From positions 5,751,218-5,815,217 of the forward strand of contig OY986966.1 of assembly GCA_963920575.1 (NCBI GenBank): a DNA stretch of 64,000 bases, written 5' to 3'. Below the pieces are notes generated by a model, which saw nothing but the letters and a program-made list of their open reading frames with translations, had not been told where the DNA came from and made no database searches. Source of the stretch: Narthecium ossifragum (taxonomy: Eukaryota > Streptophyta > Magnoliopsida > Dioscoreales > Nartheciaceae). A program made the translations under genes and the position numbers. Shown here in pieces: positions 53,854 through 64,000 of this stretch (position 1 is the stretch's first letter; the number at the start of each line of letters is the position of its first letter).

Positions 53854-54061
53854 CCCTCGTTTGATTGAGGATGAGAGATAACCCATTTTATCCCTTCTAT
53901 CTCTCATTTTTTATCTCATTATACTCAATTTTTTTTCTGGAGTTATCACCATTTCATCTATCTCATTCATCTTTATTTTTTCTTATCTTATTCTTTACCT
54001 CCACTCCCATCTAACCATATCCTTCCGTCCTCGTTTTTTCTAACACCGTACCAAACGAGGG
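53854..54061. mobile_element. Small MITE upstream of ascorbate peroxidase
   Basis: 208 bp bounded by CCCTCGTTTG and CAAACGAGGG, a perfect 10-bp inverted repeat; the interior is pyrimidine-rich (TCTCATTTTTTATCTCATT). I see no clear target duplication, so the superfamily stays open. Confidence 0.6.
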
Positions 54062-54869
54062 TATCGTAGTGTGAACGCATGCCGCGTCAGATGATTCCCT
54101 CGGCAGGGCAAATTGGAAAGAGACACGTGGAGTGGCGGTGGCTGTGGGTTTTGGTCGATCCTGACTTCGTTCCGCATATTCTCACGAGCCGTCCACGCCC
54201 GTGGGGCGCCATTTGTGGACTAGTTGTACGCGCGGACTGGGAAAAGATTTTGGAATTTTATTCACTGTGGGGCCCGTGGGCTTCGGTGTACCGCTGCAGG
54301 AGCCACACCCAGGCCACATGACTAGCAAAGCCGCCGTACACACCTTTTGAGAAATAAGTTTAATGGTGAGCTCACATCATTTCAGGTAGGCTATCACCAT
54401 ATTCTTATCATCATACTGGTGCCATTTTGGAGTGTCACACCTATGTATAAACCGGAAAGGAGAACTTCTCATGCGGTACATCTAAATTGTCTCATGCCAT
54501 CGTCCACTTTCATTCTTAGCTACAGATTACAAGATATACGTTGGATCATAAGGAATGAGAACGCTTTTAAACAGACACCCCTATGATTTATCATTGGTAC
54601 CAACAACTTTCAGGGTAGGTGTTTTCATGTACACCGAATAACCACTGCATTTTGTACACCAAAAAGGAGGAAGAGGAATAGAGCTGCATTTCTTGGCATG
54701 TCACAGAAAGAAATCCACAGAAAGATTGGCTTGCATCTTCAAAACAAAATATCTAAGTAATTAAAACTTTACAGAAGCAAAACAGTATGCAAAACAGTAT
54801 GCAAGGATAGCCATTACTGACCCTGCAGCTCAATTGAACACTGTTGTTGCTTCTAATGTTTCACGTATG
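54062..54869. other. Intergenic and 3' UTR of the DUF155 gene
   Basis: The right part should be the 3' UTR of the minus-strand gene that ends at 54870. Nothing else recognised. Confidence 0.5.
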
Positions 54870-57800
54870 CTACGTTGGGGCAATTGGCGATTCTTGAACT
54901 ATGTTATAAACAGAGATAAGAATTTCAACACTAATCAAAACAATGATAAGCCATTCCAGGAAATCCGATTTGCGGTTCTGCATAATTTCTTGAAGGAACC
55001 GTATGTTGTGCTGCAAAGAAGGATAAACAAAGCATTTAAGTAGAGATTGTGCGTTGCAATAATAACTGAGGACAAGAAAAACCCAAAAGCAACAAAATTT
55101 CAACATACCTCAACAAATTTCAATTTGAAATCTAGGCTCCCGAATCTTTGGGTCAGCTCATATTCATCCCGTAGATACTCCCATATTTGAGCATAATTAG
55201 CATTTCTCCAAGCAATATCGGACCTACAACAAAATGAAAATGCCAGGTAATGACCTATGAACTCTTCTGGACTTGCAACTATGGCTGCCACATGTAGCAT
55301 TTTATTTGTGTGATTAACAGAAAGGTACAACTAGATTGAAGTAACAAAAACCATCAAGGTTATCTCAATATCAGCTAGATAGACTAAACTTAGAGCCAAC
55401 TCCAACTCCTTCAATTTATGCAGTGATGAAGATTCTGCGCTATAAATTGGATATGTCACTTGTGCCATAAATAGTATCGATGCTTAAATTGCTTTCTAAG
55501 AATCTTGATCGCAGAAGAGCAGCTTGGAAAAGTAAAATCCTAGATTGAAGCAAGCCATGTTAGGCATAGGATAAAAGTGAATGTAGTCAAAGTCTTTACT
55601 GCCATGAAAAAAAACATTAGAGTTCTGAACAACTAGATTGAAGTAAGGCCACTTGGTGATTCAAGTTCCTCTCTCAGTGTTTGACAAGATGAGAACATTA
55701 GTTTTAGCATTTATTCATTTAGGGGCAGATATAATAACCAGAAAATCAAGAGAAAAAAATGCAGCACTATATGAACTTCAGATAATTAATTAGTGTGATT
55801 AGCCAAATTACAGAAAAAATAACAGAAGTACAATCAGTTAGGACTGCAGCTAATCAATCAGCATTATCTAGAAATCCAGATATAAGCACTGAACTTCAAA
55901 GATAGGCTATAGAAAGCATAAAATAGAATTAGGCAGCTAAAGAGTTAATCAAAGCTAGCATATAACTCTCCAGGAAATACACAGTCAATGTAAAGAATGC
56001 CATATATTTCCTCATGAGAATGTAATTCTAATTGTCTGGTGCAAAGAAGTTTCAGTTTGCCAACCTCTTTACTGCTGATAGTCAAGTAAGTAAACCTTCA
56101 ATGGTAGCTCATCATGGGTGTCCCAAATGTCCCAAGACTTATTTAAATGGAACCAAAAGACAGGTTTAACTGAGAATCAGTCTCCAACATTGTCAGTAAA
56201 ATCCACTGTAAGCAATTTACACAAACAGATAACCCAATGAAACCTCGCAATATGAAAACTATCTTTGCTAAAAGTGGAGGCTAAACAGACACTCAGAACA
56301 AAATGATACCATTTAGATCAAAAAGAAAAAAAAGAGCAGAGCTTAGCCAACTTCTAGAGTCCTAGACATCATAAGGACCATAAACAGTTCAAGTCAGTAA
56401 CCGTAGGAAAAACATAGAAGGGAGTAGCTCTTTTCCTGAATCACTCAGTGCATGAAAAGTCACTAATAAGATCACTCTACCTCTCAAAAAGCCCAAGCTT
56501 CAGAATGACATCAGCCAGATTGGAATTTGCTTTTCCCACCAGTTGAAAAAGCTTTTTTCTTTTCATGGTAAAGGTACCAGTTTTCTCCATACCTCTGTTG
56601 ATATCAGTGAACTCGGCAACCATGCCATCAACCTACCTTGAGGAAAAAAAAAGGGTATTAAGCTATAATTGAAAGGAATTTTCATTCATAAAGAACGAAC
56701 TACATACCTGCCGAATGTAATAATCTAGGGCGATGCTTTGACCAAGAACACTCCCAATGGTACGAATACCATCTATGCTCAAGTTCTTCAGCATTATGTA
56801 GTCAAGTCCACCTTGCATCCATGTCTCCAAAGTAGGTTTTTCTACCACCGCATAATCTAGATAGGCAAAAACATAATCACTGAAGTGTCGGGAAAGTTTC
56901 TCAGATTGGATCAAATATTCTGCAGTAAGCTCTCCCATTTCACTTGAATAACATCATTTCTCCAACCAAGACTTTTGCCATGCTTTCCCTTCGAAAAAAA
57001 TCACATCAAAATAGATGCGTACATGCATAATAACATGATGAGAGTACCAAATAACATGTTGGAATGATTTTCATTTTCCAGATTTCCAAACTTTTTATAC
57101 AGGATTGATTGCATAAAGGAGTCACGAACATTAAAAAGAGCATACAACACAATATAGTTTGAAATGAATACTAGCTGTGGTGAAGAAGCTGAATATCCTT
57201 ACCATCTTTCCTCATTTCCGGTAGCAATCCCGATGCATGTTTCTCTACAACCTTCAAATACCCATCGGCTTCATGATCAGAAACATTGAAAAGAACAATA
57301 GAGCCATATTGAAAGACGACCATGTAGTGGCAGTAACTCTCGTTTCCAAACCCAGACTCCAGACCCTGAAAAATGAGGCACATTGGAAAAAAAACTATAA
57401 ATTAGCATTCAAACAGCTTAAAGATGTACAGCAGTTTTGCCAAATTGACCAAATTCTGACACATCAACCAGTTTCTAACAACAAAACATTGATCGCAATG
57501 CCTCAACCAACAAATTAATTGGATGATGGAGGACTACACGTCCACCAGATAGGTTAATCCCAATAAAGACTCAAATCAAACAGGCAAACCAGAAATTATA
57601 ACATGCATAGGTAGGAGAGAAATGCAAGAATGGAAGAACATACTTGAGAATCGCCCTTGATGTCATAGTATCGCAGCACTACGTAATTGGTGGCCCGAGA
57701 GGTCGGTGGGATGACATTGAACGCGTTCTGCGACTGCAGGCTCCTCAAATCGATACTAAAACATCCCAAAGGCAAGAAAAACAATTGGAATCAAGCTATT

Positions 57801-58258
57801 TCCCATTGGAAGCCAGTGGGAAAAGGAGATTAAAGAGAAGGGTGGGAAAACCTCGTGCAGAGGAAGTAAGCCTTGACGGGAATGAATCGGCTCTGCGTCT
57901 CCTGCTGGACCTCGAGGAGGTGGTCCTGATAGCCCTCGTCATCCTCCGAGCACGAGGCGGTGGCGGACGCGTTGGCTTGGTTCTGCTGCTCCGCGCCCCA
58001 CTCGACCTCCTGTCCAGAGGGGACCGAGGAGAGGGCCCGCTGCACCGCCCTTCCCTGGAGGAGGAAGAAGAGGGGGCGGGTATGCGTCGGCGGCCGGAAG
58101 GAAGCGTCGGTGGAGAAGAGGCGGCGGCGTCCACCGGAAACAATCGGGGGAGAGGAGCCGGGAGCGTAGCCTAGGGTTCGGAAGGAGCGGAGCGGGGTTC
58201 TTCTTAAGGTGGAAGAGAAGAGCACGACCTTCAGGGTCCGGAAGGTCCGGATTACCAT
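54870..58258 (-). CDS. DUF155/RMD1-like membrane protein, probably mitochondrial, seven exons
   Basis: Exons: 58258-57852, 57755-57644, 57365-57203, 56856-56708, 56632-56481, 55223-55109, 55010-54870; 412 residues. The family includes yeast Rmd1/Sif2-type proteins and plant RETARDED ROOT GROWTH proteins, which are mitochondrial; the molecular role is poorly known. The first ~70 residues are rich in Arg, Ser and Thr with few acids (MVIRTFRTLKVVLFSSTLRR), as in mitochondrial presequences. The DUF155 core starts with IPVKAYFLCTSIDLRSL and includes YMVVFQYGSIVLFN, VEKPTLETWMQGGLDYI, IRTIGSVLGQSIALDYYIRQ and AWRNANYAQIWEYLRDEYEL. The end is one membrane helix (about 386-404, WLIIVLISVEILISVYNIV) with a short tail. 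The start is the first ATG in the frame that keeps the presequence. Confidence 0.92.
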
Positions 58259-58587
58259 CGAGAGAGATGATAAGAGTGGAGTTGGGGACAAGGGTCGTGG
58301 CTTTTCTTGTGACGTTCCTAGAGGGGTTAGAGATGAAGGGAGGGAAGCAGACGTCGGTAGACGACGGTAGACTACTGCTGAGGGAGTGGAGTTACTAGAG
58401 TCGTTGGGGGGAAAGAAACTTGGGGAGCAAGACGGGCCGGGAAATGATCGAGCCTAGTTCTGATGACAAAAAAAGCTAGATTCGAGACTAACCTTGATGG
58501 ATCAAGCTCGATTTATTTTGGGCGGAACTTGAATTCGAACCAATTTCAAACGGAGAATTTGCATAGCAGGGCCATTCCAACTCGGGG
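58259..58587. other. Upstream region of the DUF155 gene
   Basis: GA-rich leader and promoter sequence; no second gene seen on the plus strand. Confidence 0.5.
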
Positions 58588-59085
58588 ACATTTACCGAGC
58601 TTGTTGCTAAAAAAGGCCCGGACGTTTGCTTTTTGGCAAAATAAGACCCATCCCGGGGATTTTTTGCAGAACTAAGACCCAAAACTATACAAATTTCAAC
58701 TTTGCTCATGTTTTTTCTCACATGCCATGTCATGTCATACATGTCATATTAAATGCGACGGGATGTGATCGCGGCGAGTTGGTTTGATTGGTCGGTGAGG
58801 TTGTTCGTGCCCACTTGACATGATGACATTCGCCGATGGTACGGTGCATAGTAACTCTATAGTACTCGCTTATTTATACGCGCCTATTTATACATGTAGT
58901 TTGTTATACATGCATGTTTGATCGCGTTAAAAATTTATATGCGGTTTGTTTGTATACAAACTTCAGTTGCTTGTTTAATCTTTTATAGTTGCTCGTTTCT
59001 GCGTATTTGTTTTTATATGCGCATTTAATTACACGCTAATTGATTTCTACGCATGTTTGTAATTTTTTGTACTCGTGTTTAATAG

Positions 59086-59238
59086 GTTCAAGCGGAGTTG
59101 CAAAAACTCACTGAACTGGACCTTCAAAGAATGGAGGAGATTCGAGCCTTGAATATCCAAATGAACATGTTCATGGTTGAATTGACCATAATAAATTCTA
59201 AGCTCGCCGTGGTTGAAAAGGAAATTAGCACTACATAG
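59086..59238 (+). pseudogene. Captured coiled-coil gene fragment inside the long-TIR element
   Basis: After AATAG (possible acceptor) a 50-codon frame reads VQAELQKLTELDLQRMEEIR and continues with heptad-like Leu/Ile/Met spacing to TAG at 59236-59238. It is amphipathic and gene-like, unlike the AT-rich arms. The parent gene is not recognised. Confidence 0.4.
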
Positions 59239-59812
59239 GAAAATGAAGACGCCTACATGTGACGAGACAATAGCCACCCACCAGAGCTTCAAAGAGGATG
59301 TGCCCCTGTCATTTTTGTATCCTACAATCACAAAGCGGAAGAGAAGCACAGTGGGGCAATCCAGCAAAGCGAAACAAATTAAAGAAGGGGCTAGCCAACC
59401 ATCCAACCAGGCAAGTGGACGCGGTAGCGCCGTGGTGGCCCGCTAACTGAGAATGAAGGGGATGGGTAGCCATTCAGCAAGCGTCTCTTAAAACTGCTGA
59501 TAAGCGCTATGATAGCCTGCTGACTGAGAATGAACAGAAAGTCGTGGACGCGGTAGTCATGGCCGTGAACATTGCGTTCACTAAAAATGAAGGCAATGCG
59601 GAGCAAATGGCCATAATTGGTGAAGAGGACGTTGATAAAGGGGCAAGGGCCACTGAAGATGTCGTCAAAGATAGTGCCGTCCACCTGAGCACTGAATTGA
59701 ACCTGTTAAACTCGGGTACAAAAATTTACAAACACGCGCATAAATCAGTTAACGCGTAATTACATGTATGTATAAAAAACTACACGTATAAATAAACGCA
59801 TATAAATAAGCG

Positions 59813-60408
59813 GGGTTAAATATGTGTTTCGTCCTTGAGATTTCTGACAAGTTTTTATTAAGTCCCTATACTTTAAAAATTCCCGATTGAATCCCTAAGT
59901 TTTTGTGAACCGGTTTAATCTGGTCCTTCCGTCCATGCACCGTCTATCCCTATACTTTAAAAATTCCCGATTGAATCCCTAAGTTTTTGTAAACCGGTTT
60001 AATTTGGTCCTTCCGTACATGCACCGTCTATTGGTCTAATGACGGCTCGACCGAACCAGATCACAAACCGGTCAAATCGGGCCAATTTTAATTTACTAGT
60101 GGCGATGTGCCATAGCAGTGCCTCCTCCACCTCCCCTTCCCCTGCATCTCCTACCTCCGATGTGGCCAAAGGTGTTGATTCCATCGCCAGCGGAGGAATT
60201 GAGAAGGGTTGAGTGGACTAGTCAACTCATGTTGACCAGTTGACTAGTTGACTGGGCCTCTCCGTTAGACCGATAGTCGGTGCATGGACGGAAGGACCAG
60301 ATTAAACCGGTTTACAAAAACTTAGGGATTCAATCCGGAATTTTTAAAGTATAGGGATTTAATAAAAACTTGTCAGAAACCTCAGGGACGAAACGCATAT
60401 TTAAGCCT
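59813..60408. mobile_element. MITE with long TIRs and a 9-bp target duplication (Mutator type)
   Basis: AAATAAGCG flanks the element at 59804-59812 and 60409-60417. The ends share TTAAATATG(T/C)GTTTCGTCC and TTTCTGACAAGTTTTTATT in inverted order for more than 120 bases. A ~75-base part of the left arm (CCCTATACTTTAAAAATTCC onwards) is duplicated in tandem. No transposase. Confidence 0.88.
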
Positions 60409-60780
60409 AAATAAGCGAGTACTATAGTGTTATTATGCGTCGTACCATCAGCGAATGTCATCATGCAAAGAGGGCGCCAACATCCTCACCGGCCAATCAA
60501 ACCAACTCATCGCCATCACATCCCATCGCATTTAATGTGCCATGTATGACGTGACATGGGATGTGAGAAAAGGCATGGGCAAAGTTGGAATTTGTATAGT
60601 TTGGGACCTTATTTTGCGAGAAAACATGGGGATGGTCTTGTTTTGCAAAAAACAAACGTTCAAAGCCTTTTTTAGCAACAAGCTCGACATTTTCCTTATT
60701 TTGCAAGATGGGGGCACTTTAGGTGAAAGGTCCTTATTGCCCTCACTCATGTGGAGTCAGCAAAGGAGTTAAACGCTTGT

Positions 60781-61553
60781 TACCAACAGATTCCCTATCT
60801 TTGTCCCTATCCCTATTTTAGTGTGATTTGATGTCATTTTATAATATATAGGGAATCATTTTTTGCCTTGTTTACCCAATAGTTTCCCTATATTGATTCC
60901 TTATAATATTAAGGTCACGCTTGGTTCACAATGAGGAATGGAATGAGATTAGCAATGGAATAAACTGAGTAATGGAGTGATGATAATTGTGTTTTGTTGA
61001 ACAAAAAATAAGAATAGGAATGATGGTTTCATATGTTTGGTATGCATTAATGAACATGGAAATGGAATGGGAATAATGTATAAATGGCCATACTACCCTT
61101 GACATATACGACACTTAATATATGCATATTCAGTCATATATATATCTATAGAAAATATAATAGTTTATCTACTTTTCATTTTAGCCTTTGGGTTTATATT
61201 TATATATACATAAAATATATACATATAAATATATACACATAAAAGTGTATATAAAAAAATGTATTCCTTTACGGCATGAATGAGCGAACCAAATGTGCCA
61301 TAAAAGTGTCGAGATATAAAAATGTTTTAGTGGATAGGGAACACATTTTCATTCCTAACAGATTCCCTATTATATTCTCAATCCCTCAATTTAGAGAATA
61401 TAACTAAAAAAACATTACCCAACAGATTCTCTATTCCCAAACTCATTCACTATCTCATTCCCTAAATTTTAACAGATTCCCTTATTACAGGGAATGAGAT
61501 TGGTTCTAGGGAATGGCATAAGGAATGAGTTTAAGGATAAGGAATCTGTTATA
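60781..61553. mobile_element. MITE with AACAGATTCC ends, carrying a nested MITE
   Basis: Left end CCAACAGATTCCCTATC, right end GATAAGGAATCTGTTAT in inverted order. The word AACAGATTCCCTAT recurs inside (about 61358, 61425, 61475). The inner element at 60913-61300 interrupts it. Outer target duplication unclear. Confidence 0.6.
60913..61300. mobile_element. Tourist-like MITE, 388 bp, nested
   Basis: Ends GGTCACGCTTGGTTC and GAACCAAATGTGCCA (inverted with mismatches), with TAA on both sides (60910-60912, 61301-61303). Interior AT-rich, with GGAATGGAATGAG words. Confidence 0.7.
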
Positions 61554-61795
61554 TGACTTTTTTAAAATAATATTCACTAAATATAAGGATAGGGTTGATA
61601 ATCCTCTAAGCCAATTATAATAACTTGATACGTAATTTGGATAACTTAATGCGCAGTTTTGGTAATTTGATGCACAGTTTTGGTAACTTGATATGCAAAT
61701 TTTTAGTAACTACGTTTTGTATCCCTTTGCTAGAACAGTCCTAAGTGAGGTTATTTTGGTCACCTTGGATGAAAAGTGACTATAAATTGTTAAAA

Positions 61796-62042
61796 GGGTG
61801 GTTATATATGCAATACAAGATTTGATTTGTGCACCACACTCACAAAATTCGGTGATTAATCATCGAATTTTTGATACAAATTCGATGGCTTGCCACCGAA
61901 AAAAAATTCGGTGGAATACCACCGAACTACATGATTCGGTGTCCTTTTTCCGAATTTTATCAAACAATTCGGTGGCGAGACTCCGAAAAAAAAAATCAGT
62001 GTGGTGCACAAATCAAATGTTGTATTGCATTTAAAACTACCC
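61796..62042. mobile_element. MITE, 247 bp, 9-bp target duplication, with internal dyads
   Basis: TTGTTAAAA occurs at 61787-61795 and 62043-62051. The ~45-bp ends match in inverted order (GGGTGGTT...ATGCAATACAA, then ATTTGATTTGTGCACCACAC). The centre holds repeated ATTCGGTGG/CCACCGAA words in both orientations. The 9-bp duplication points to Mutator-like transposition. Confidence 0.85.
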
Positions 62043-62051
62043 TTGTTAAAA

Positions 62052-62505
62052 ATAAGAAAACTGGCCTTGAGTTGCAAAATGCAACAAGGAATGACATTAA
62101 TATGCAAATTATTCATTTCAAACCGAGCAGTCTTAATAAGCCTAGTTAAGATGCCTAAATGAGTTGCTCAATTCGAATCAATTTTGAGATCCGACAAGAT
62201 TTAATTCTTGATTTGTCAAAATAAAATTTCGTACATATAAAACCAAAATAAAGCAACGGCCAAAAAAAAAAACCATGTTAAAAAGAGTGATCAAGTCTTA
62301 ACAAGCCAACTCATGTTCAGACTCTGGTTGAAATCACTTTTAAGCCAAACGGGAGTGACCAAGGGAGTGACCAGGATGAGTTCTCGATTGCAAGAACCCA
62401 TCCTGATCTCCATCAGGACCCAAAACACCTGTGCTGAGTTTATGACATAATGAAACATGGGTGCTAGTTCAACAACCTTTCTTGAATTATAGCTGACAAG
62501 GGTAC
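62052..62505. other. Intergenic, no feature seen
   Basis: AT-rich sequence before the assembly gap. Confidence 0.5.
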
Positions 62506-62705
62506 NNNNNNNNNNNNNNNNNNNNNNNNNNNNNNNNNNNNNNNNNNNNNNNNNNNNNNNNNNNNNNNNNNNNNNNNNNNNNNNNNNNNNNNNNNNNNNN
62601 NNNNNNNNNNNNNNNNNNNNNNNNNNNNNNNNNNNNNNNNNNNNNNNNNNNNNNNNNNNNNNNNNNNNNNNNNNNNNNNNNNNNNNNNNNNNNNNNNNNN
62701 NNNNN
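62506..62705. other. Assembly gap of 200 N
   Basis: Exactly 200 undetermined bases, so probably a placeholder of unknown true length. Confidence 0.99.
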
Positions 62706-63314
62706 CACTCTACTACATTTCCTGTAGGAAAGAAATCGAGTTATCATTGCAAGAACAATTGTACTCAATTTTTTATACTCAAGTCCATCAAGAAACGAAG
62801 GACATCAAATTTCACATCCCATATCCAGTGAGACTAAAAGGTGCTGAACCAGAATAGCCACATTTCTAACTCCCATTCAGGACATTGTAAAATCTACGCA
62901 GAGTGGTCCTAATTTCAGTGAAATACTATTCCAAGTAATCATATTTTTATGGAAGCATAGATGAATCAAAGTTGCACACGGACTTTTAAGCGAGCACTAT
63001 ATACTCTCTCATGCTTTCCAAGGTTGCAGAGTTTAAAGCAGCTATTGTTCTTGTGTGATATTGGGTATCACAACAAATACATAAAATCTGGTCAAATCAT
63101 TTATGAAGGCTAAATGTTTTTGTTTCATACCTTTGATTAAAGAGCGAAAAGTCGAACATCGAGTCTAATTGGACCTGAATTCCCACAGCTTCAGAGGCAC
63201 CTATGTCATTTGCAACCAGGTGAGTCGCATGCTAATCCAAAGCGACAGCTTTTACCCATGGCAAGCAAGATGCTCGTGCACATAAGAGAGCTTGACAATC
63301 TGCAAACTTAACAA
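62706..63314 (-). other. 3' UTR side of the CNOT4-like gene
   Basis: Downstream of the minus-strand stop at 63315; no other coding sequence seen. May contain a spliced or long 3' UTR. Confidence 0.45.
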
Positions 63315-64000
63315 TTATCTTCCAAAAGTTCTGCTGAATAGATCGCCTGAACCCGGCATGTGAAGTTTTATTTCTTCATTAACAGCATAAGGATTACTGC
63401 TCCCAAACCTCTGGTCCCTCAAAAAGTCACACATACCCCTGTCAGTGCCATTCTGTACATTCCGAGCATCCCAGAGGCTATTTGTGGTGTAAGAGTTTCT
63501 TTGTTGTTGCAGGGATATCTGTGAAAAAGGAGACAAGCTGCTTTGATTATGCATCAAAAGTCTGGAAGGAACGAAACCATCACTCAAAGGTGATAAAATG
63601 TCCCCACGGTGGCCCAAAATTCTTTGATCTTGATAAGGAGAGACTGATTGCTGCATCAACAACTGTAGTCTTGGGTCGTTTTCAGGAGGGCTGAACCTCG
63701 AGGGAAAGACAGAACTGGAACCTACGGTTGAATTATTTATTCCAAAGGGCACTGTCCCTTTACCCACAGCCAATATTGCAGGATCAATAAATTCTACATC
63801 AGCAGTATTTCCAGCCACAGGCATTTGATGCTGATTTTGAACTGGAGTCCCCCGAAGAAAATTGTTTGCTGCAAAGAATGAGGAAACAAATCAGAAACAA
63901 AAGCCCTACAAGGCAGCGGTGAGAACAAATTAAGCACAAACCTGAGCATATGTCATATGCCTGGTCAAGTCTATCTGAAGAAGAAAATCCAGGAGGGGAT
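63315..64000 (-). CDS. C-terminal part of a plant CNOT4-like E3 ligase / RNA-binding protein (partial)
   Basis: Two exons are visible: 64000-63942 (cut by the window edge) and 63868-63315 (TAA at 63317-63315). The end reads VEFIDPAILAVGKG, LQLLMQQSVSPYQ, then MPGSGDLFSRTFGR. From memory this matches the conserved tail of plant CCR4-NOT subunit-4-like proteins, which carry an N-terminal C4C4 RING, an RRM and a CCCH-like finger and act in mRNA turnover and ubiquitination. Those domains would lie beyond the window, so the call rests on the tail only. The two exons join in phase (TGCTCAG | CAAACAAT). The tail is Ser/Gln/Asn-rich and likely disordered. Confidence 0.75.

Larger units (their letters stand above)
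58588..60693. mobile_element. Long-TIR element, probably Mutator-like, with a captured gene fragment
   Basis: The left arm (58588-59090) and right arm (about 59690-60693, less the nested MITE) are inverted copies: GAGCTTGTTGCTAAAAAAGG, TACAAATT(T/C)CAACTTTG, GAGTTGGTTTGATTGG and ATAGTACTCGCTTATTTATA all recur in reverse. Long TIRs around a non-transposase core are typical of non-autonomous Mutator-like elements. The outer ends are estimated from where similarity stops; I did not find the outer target duplication. Confidence 0.65.

Noticed and set aside
53854..54061. Target duplication for the small MITE
   Set aside because: Neither 3, 8 nor 9 flanking bases match on both sides, so I left the superfamily open.

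Overview
The window is plant nuclear DNA, most likely a non-grass monocot. Genes are rich in introns, intergenic DNA is AT-rich, LTR retrotransposons are nested in each other, MITEs are common, and a 200-base N gap marks a draft assembly. I cannot fix the species. Exon models below were built by hand from GT..AG (one GC..AG) boundaries; every model keeps a continuous reading frame across all junctions.

Layout. 1-645 holds the last exon of a sugar-phosphate/nucleotide-sugar transporter (+). 2126-6453 is a complete eight-exon gene (-) for a 773-residue, Ser-rich plant protein of unknown function. 7247-14914 is a Ty3/gypsy element (-) with 575-bp LTRs, target duplication GGTAT and a decayed single-frame gag-pol, itself split by a 2.1-kb solo LTR of another family. 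16896-17852 encodes a Dof zinc-finger factor (-). 20700-22600 is repeat-rich and carries a viroplasmin/RNase H1 N-terminal-like fragment. 23412-27319 is an eleven-exon arogenate dehydratase gene (-). 28190-33207 is a nest of long GC-rich LTRs with opposed orientations. 33536-35644 holds a Tourist-like MITE and a solo LTR inserted in another short repeat. 37821-42664 is a non-autonomous LTR element (+) without pol. 43974-47286 is a six-exon MPK3-type MAP kinase (+) with a solo LTR in its last intron. 50095-53461 is a nine-exon cytosolic ascorbate peroxidase (-). 54870-58258 is a seven-exon DUF155/RMD1-like, probably mitochondrial, membrane protein (-). 58588-62042 is a cluster of DNA transposons, some with 9-bp target duplications of Mutator type. 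63315-64000 is the 3' end of a plant CNOT4-like gene (-).

The genes are unrelated neighbours, not an operon or cluster. Functions include phenylalanine synthesis (arogenate dehydratase), H2O2 removal (ascorbate peroxidase), stress signalling (MAP kinase), transcription (Dof), mRNA turnover/ubiquitination (CNOT4-like) and membrane transport. I found no credible new multi-gene system. The most unusual material lies in the transposons: arrays of short palindromes in two LTR families, an LTR palindrome with both 3' ends facing outward, and three insertions whose empty target sequence can be read from a neighbouring copy.
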